The position numbers were made by a program, and so were the translations under genes. A stretch of 8,228 nt of DNA. Origin: Acidobacteriota bacterium (lineage in GTDB: Bacteria > Acidobacteriota > Blastocatellia > Pyrinomonadales > Pyrinomonadaceae). The notes below the pieces were generated by a model that was not told the origin of the DNA, did no database searches, and saw only the letters and a list, made by a program, of their open reading frames with translations. Where the stretch lies: assembly GCA_963169175.1 (NCBI GenBank), contig CAUJFK010000287.1, positions 1 through 8,228 on the forward strand, read 5' to 3'. Each line of letters begins with the position of its first letter. The stretch's first letter is position 1. Of the stretch, positions 7,349 through 8,228 are shown one piece after another.

Positions 7349-7368
7349 CCCAAACCGCATTGGTTGGG
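7349..7368 (+). other. Possible small hairpin upstream of the plus-strand glycosyltransferase
   Basis: CCCAAACC (7349-7356) can pair with GGTTGGG (7362-7368) with one bulged A and a five-base GCATT loop. It lies about 40 bases before ATG 7409 and could sit in the mRNA leader. There is no T-tract after it, so it is not a typical terminator. Confidence 0.25.
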
Positions 7369-7408
7369 GTGAGCAAGACCGCGTTTTGCCCTGTTCATCG
7401 TCAGTTAA

Positions 7409-8228
7409 ATGAACGTATTAGCAATATCTCTTGCCTTTCCGCCGCTCGCATATCCGCGGTCGATCCAGGTTGCGCGTTTGCTCAGGCACACGCCCGCAGA
7501 AACGGTCCTGTTTTGTGCCGACGAGCCGGGAGCGCGTGTCGATCCATCGATCGAGCCGGATGCGGAAGAACGGCTTAAAGCGTGCATTCGCATTCCTGTT
7601 CCATCCGGGAGACGGCGTCGGTTAACTGACCGGGTCTTGCATAAATTCGCCCGCAGCGCCTGGAATCAACGCAATCTGGTGCCCGACAAATATGGCGATT
7701 GGGGTTCGCTGGTCGTTGAGAAAGCGGTAAAGTATGTCGAAGAATGTAACTTCGACCCAGAAGTGCTTGTTACATTCGCTCAGCCGTTCACCGACCACTT
7801 GATCGCCCTTGAGTTAAAGAAGCGGATCGGGCTGCCCTGGCTCGCGCACTTCAGCGATCCGTGGGCGGATAACCCGTTTACGCCATTCGATGCACGGACA
7901 CGGGAACGAAACCTTGAGCTTGAAAAGATCGTCGCGGAAGAAGCAGATGCTCTTGTCTTCACATCGGTCGAAACCGTCGAGCTTTTCTTCAAGAAGTATC
8001 CGGCCAGGTTGCGAGAAAAAGCTAGCGTTTTACCGCAATGCTATGATCGGTCGCACTTTGTGCCAACAGAATCGCCGCCTTCCGGCCCAATAACGGTGCG
8101 CTATCTTGGCAATTTTTACGGCCGTCGATCACCGCAACCGCTGATCGCTGGTCTGACCGAGCTTTATCGGACAGATCCCGCGAGTATTGAGAAGGTGCGG
8201 TTCGAACTGATCGGCCCCGGCGATGCAG
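7409..8228 (+). CDS. GT-B glycosyltransferase, family 4 type (partial, C-terminus beyond window)
   Basis: The frame is open from ATG 7409 to the right edge, 273 complete codons. A TAA stop immediately precedes the ATG in frame, so no earlier start exists; no clear Shine-Dalgarno is visible. The N-terminus MNVLAISLAFPPLAYPRSIQ is a typical first Rossmann strand with an acceptor-side PRSIQ turn. HFSDPWADNPF (147-157) is a conserved acceptor-domain motif. FTSVETVELFFKKYP (184-198) and VLPQCYDRSHF (207-217) form the end of the N-terminal domain and linker. VRYLGNFYGRRSPQPL (230-245) starts the donor domain, and FELIGPGD (265-272) its second strand. The EX7E donor motif should come next, outside the window. 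The family transfers a sugar from a nucleotide donor; donor and acceptor are unknown. It diverges from the minus-strand operon and is likely another step of the same glycan pathway. Expected full length is about 400 residues. Confidence 0.88.
   Translation, partial: MNVLAISLAFPPLAYPRSIQVARLLRHTPAETVLFCADEPGARVDPSIEPDAEERLKACIRIPVPSGRRRRLTDRVLHKFARSAWNQRNLVPDKYGDWGSLVVEKAVKYVEECNFDPEVLVTFAQPFTDHLIALELKKRIGLPWLAHFSDPWADNPFTPFDARTRERNLELEKIVAEEADALVFTSVETVELFFKKYPARLREKASVLPQCYDRSHFVPTESPPSGPITVRYLGNFYGRRSPQPLIAGLTELYRTDPASIEKVRFELIGPGDA

Larger units (their letters stand above)
7197..7408. promoter_or_regulatory. Divergent intergenic region between two glycan gene units
   Basis: This 212-base stretch separates the start of the minus-strand operon from the plus-strand glycosyltransferase, so promoters for both should lie here. 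It is more AT-rich than the flanking genes, mainly at 7266-7340. Short open frames within it lack a convincing start site or recognisable protein and I take it as non-coding. I saw no good -35/-10 pair on the plus strand and only a weak one on the minus strand. It contains one long imperfect inverted repeat and one possible hairpin, listed separately. Confidence 0.7.

Noticed and set aside
7207..7398. Minus-strand open frame of 63 codons in the divergent intergenic region
   Set aside because: It has no visible ribosome binding site or recognisable motif and runs across the probable promoter zone; a chance frame is the simpler reading.
7405..7593. Open frames of about 60-70 codons over the start of the plus-strand glycosyltransferase
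   Set aside because: They overlap a frame that reads as a clean family 4 N-terminus and is open to the window edge, so they are shadows.

Overview
This window reads as part of a bacterial cell-surface polysaccharide locus. It holds six protein-coding genes, two of them cut by the window edges, and almost no non-coding DNA. There are no RNA genes, CRISPR arrays, insertion sequences or phage genes that I can see. The base composition is moderately GC-rich and no block looks foreign to its neighbours. The proteins suggest a Gram-negative or other diderm environmental bacterium. Acidobacteriota is a guess from the general look of the proteins only; nothing in the window settles the taxon.

Positions 1-7196 form a tightly packed minus-strand operon, transcribed from right to left. 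In order the genes are: a multi-membrane-span O-antigen ligase/polymerase-like protein (7196-5637), a membrane-anchored family 2 glycosyltransferase (5640-4477), a Wzx-type lipid-linked oligosaccharide flippase (4467-2872), a glutamine-hydrolysing asparagine synthase (2864-984), and a GT-B glycosyltransferase (family 4 type) that starts at GTG 962 and runs off the left edge. The junctions are a 4-base ATGA overlap, then gaps of 9, 7 and 21 bases, so one transcript with coupled translation is likely.

Positions 7197-7408 are the only real intergenic space: a 212-base divergent region, more AT-rich than the genes, with a weak promoter candidate toward the operon and an imperfect inverted repeat. 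From 7409 a second GT-B glycosyltransferase reads rightward and leaves the window after 273 codons.

Together the genes fit Wzx/Wzy-type assembly. Glycosyltransferases build a repeat unit on a lipid carrier, the flippase turns it across the inner membrane, and the ligase/polymerase-like protein joins or transfers it on the periplasmic side. The asparagine synthase may supply asparagine or amidate a sugar or other carboxylate. The initiating sugar-phosphate transferase, nucleotide-sugar enzymes, chain-length regulator and export porin are not in the window. I found no clear sign of an undescribed system. The points most worth a second look are the asparagine synthase in this setting, the long soluble tail on the ligase, and a nine-T run inside the ligase gene.
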